NCBI GenBank assembly: GCA_028571305.1 | Contig: JAOXNS010444256.1 | Coordinates: 1 to 20,640 of the forward strand | DNA: 20,640 nucleotides | Reading direction: 5' to 3' | DNA from: Magicicada cassinii | Taxonomy: Eukaryota; Arthropoda; Insecta; Hemiptera; Cicadidae | In this document: positions 19,500-20,640 of the stretch, piece by piece | Numbering within the stretch: position 1 is the first letter of the stretch | How the letters are laid out: the number at the start of each line of letters is the position of its first letter | Program-made: the position numbers and the translations under genes | The notes under the pieces: model-generated | Told to the model about the DNA's origin: nothing | Databases searched by the model: none | Seen by the model: only the letters and a program-made list of their open reading frames with translations

Positions 19500-20015
19500 G
19501 CAACCGCCAAAATTTGGAACCACCGCCGCCACTGATTTCGGTAAGGCATTCATCAGAATATAGCTGTAGTTCTGTAGCAGTAGAAGGAATACACACATTT
19601 ATATAATCCATGATGAAAGTGCAAACGTCATTTGCCCCTTTTCTACCTAAACCTTTATGGGAGAGATACATGCGAGAGCTGTTATCTTTCAGGTTGTGTA
19701 TACCGAATGTATTTACCCAGAGTTGACGGAGGTAAAATATTTCCTGCACAGGCAGGTTTGGAAGAGGTAAATTAGATATGCAATATCATCTGAGGTATTG
19801 CATGTACTATCAATAGAGTCATAGAACAATGTACTGTTCTTTTTATGTAACACAAGTTCAGCCTTTGCTGCTAATTTTATATTTTCAGGTAAATGAGGTG
19901 ATTTTAGTTTTGTTTCTACTAGTTCACATGTACTACATACATCGATTTGAAGCCTGTCAAACCTGTATGAAAAATTTGTATTGCAATAGGTCAGGTAAAA
20001 TTCGTATTTAAGCCT
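19500..20015 (-). pseudogene. Copy B of the same multi-copy family, central fragment, broken
   Basis: From about 20010 downwards the minus strand encodes YCNTNFSYRFDRLQIDVCST, then CELVETKLKSPHL, KLAAKAELVLHKKNSTLFYD, and near 19750 a change of frame to NLPVQEIFYLRQLWVNTFGI. HNLKDNSSRMYLSHKGLGRK, DVCTFIMDYINVCIPSTATE and LQLYSDECL follow. This is the middle of the same family as copy A: the DxCxxCE motif, a YLRxLWV strand, and the start of the LFSDGCxGQN motif, which here breaks off as YSDECLTEIS. The sequence differs strongly from copy A where they overlap, so the two are separate insertions or subfamilies, not one gene in pieces. Its N-terminal third and C-terminal third are absent. Confidence 0.7.
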
Positions 20016-20039
20016 TTCAGGTACGGGTAGTGAAATCAC

Positions 20040-20329
20040 ACTGATTTTCTTAATATTTTTAATAAAATTTGTTTAAAATAATCAAATGTACATGACAGTA
20101 TACTTATGAGAACAAAATTGGGGAGTGGGTCTTTGGTGAGGTGGTCTCATGGTGCAACCACTGTGCAGTATATGCTCTCATAACCCGCAACACCTCAACT
20201 CTTCAAATTTTGCAGTTCCACTTCAAAGAAAGTACAAAACAGGTATAAATGCACAATACACAATAAATATATACTACAGAATAATTAATTATCCAAATTA
20301 CATGTATCTTTTTACTTGTATCTTTAGCA
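20040..20329. other. Non-coding stretch right of copy B
   Basis: No coding or structural feature was recognised. Homology to the family of copy B stops at about 20015, and the sequence that should encode its N-terminal part is not here. Confidence 0.4.
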
Positions 20330-20640
20330 ATGTTTTTTGTGAGTAATATCAACGAAAACAATTACAACATCGTTAGAGTACTAGGTATTATACAAAAGAA
20401 ATTATACAGCAAAATATTTATGTCTTTTACTACTGTTATAATTTTTGCAAGTGATATAATATAAAACAATTGCATTATTTACACTTCAAAATTTTGCAAG
20501 TGAATAAAATAAATAATTGCATTATTTACAGTACACATTTTTTATGAGTGACATAAAGAAAACAGTTACATTACTTACAGTTTCATTTTTGTGAAATAAT
20601 GTGAAATGTGACATAAAGAAAACAGTTAAAATAATTTACA
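20330..20640. repeat. Degenerate minisatellite, about 49-bp period
   Basis: Units resembling GTGAYATAAARAAAACARTT followed by RCATTATTTACAGT and a T-rich spacer recur near 20335, 20447, 20496, 20545 and 20605. The 20447, 20496 and 20545 units are spaced by 49 bases. The last interval is 60 because of a 12-base insertion that duplicates AATGTGA. The first unit is the most diverged. The array continues beyond the right edge. Confidence 0.7.

Overview
The window looks like nuclear DNA from an insect. It is AT-rich and has short exons separated by kilobase-scale introns with GT..AG borders. It carries several decayed LINE fragments, piggyBac and pogo-type DNA transposon remains, and parts of two conserved eukaryotic genes, REV1 and VPS13. 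The LINE C-termini recall those abundant in cockroach and termite genomes, so I lean towards a polyneopteran. That is an impression from memory, not a measured result.

Left part (1-4314, mainly minus strand): a LINE RNase H fragment lies at the edge. It is followed by the first two coding exons of the translesion DNA polymerase REV1, at 4314-4267 and 1832-1700, which encode the N-terminus and the start of the BRCT domain. The 2.4 kb intron between them holds a fragment of an RTE-like LINE. The rest of REV1 lies beyond base 1.

Centre (about 4950-9664, plus strand): a probable divergent promoter near 4950-5000 separates REV1 from a plus-strand gene. That gene has a noncoding first exon (donor at 5109), a long coding exon (6594-7483) and a probable last exon (9530-9664). 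It predicts a protein of 314 residues that I do not recognise. Its first intron contains a 686 bp fold-back element with long inverted arms, and its second intron begins with a smaller inverted repeat.

Right-centre (9.7-15.4 kb): there are two degraded LINE fragments, a possible DNA-transposon terminus at 11.16 kb, two intact in-phase VPS13 exons on the minus strand (13592-13413 and 12867-12718), and a pogo-like MITE at 15.25-15.42 kb. The VPS13 pair is puzzling: I find no further VPS13 exon on either side, and unrelated genes stand where its 3' half should be.

Right part (16-20.6 kb): this is a nest of mobile DNA. A 3'-truncated piggyBac element (17.24-18.22 kb) has inserted at a TTAA into a decayed copy of a multi-copy arthropod protein family of unknown function, with RGKH, SDTC and YLRQLWV motifs. 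A second, divergent fragment of the same family lies just beyond it in the same orientation. A degenerate minisatellite of about 49 bp closes the window.

No tRNA, rRNA or CRISPR array was seen. The host genes show no functional relation to one another beyond the shared REV1 promoter region.
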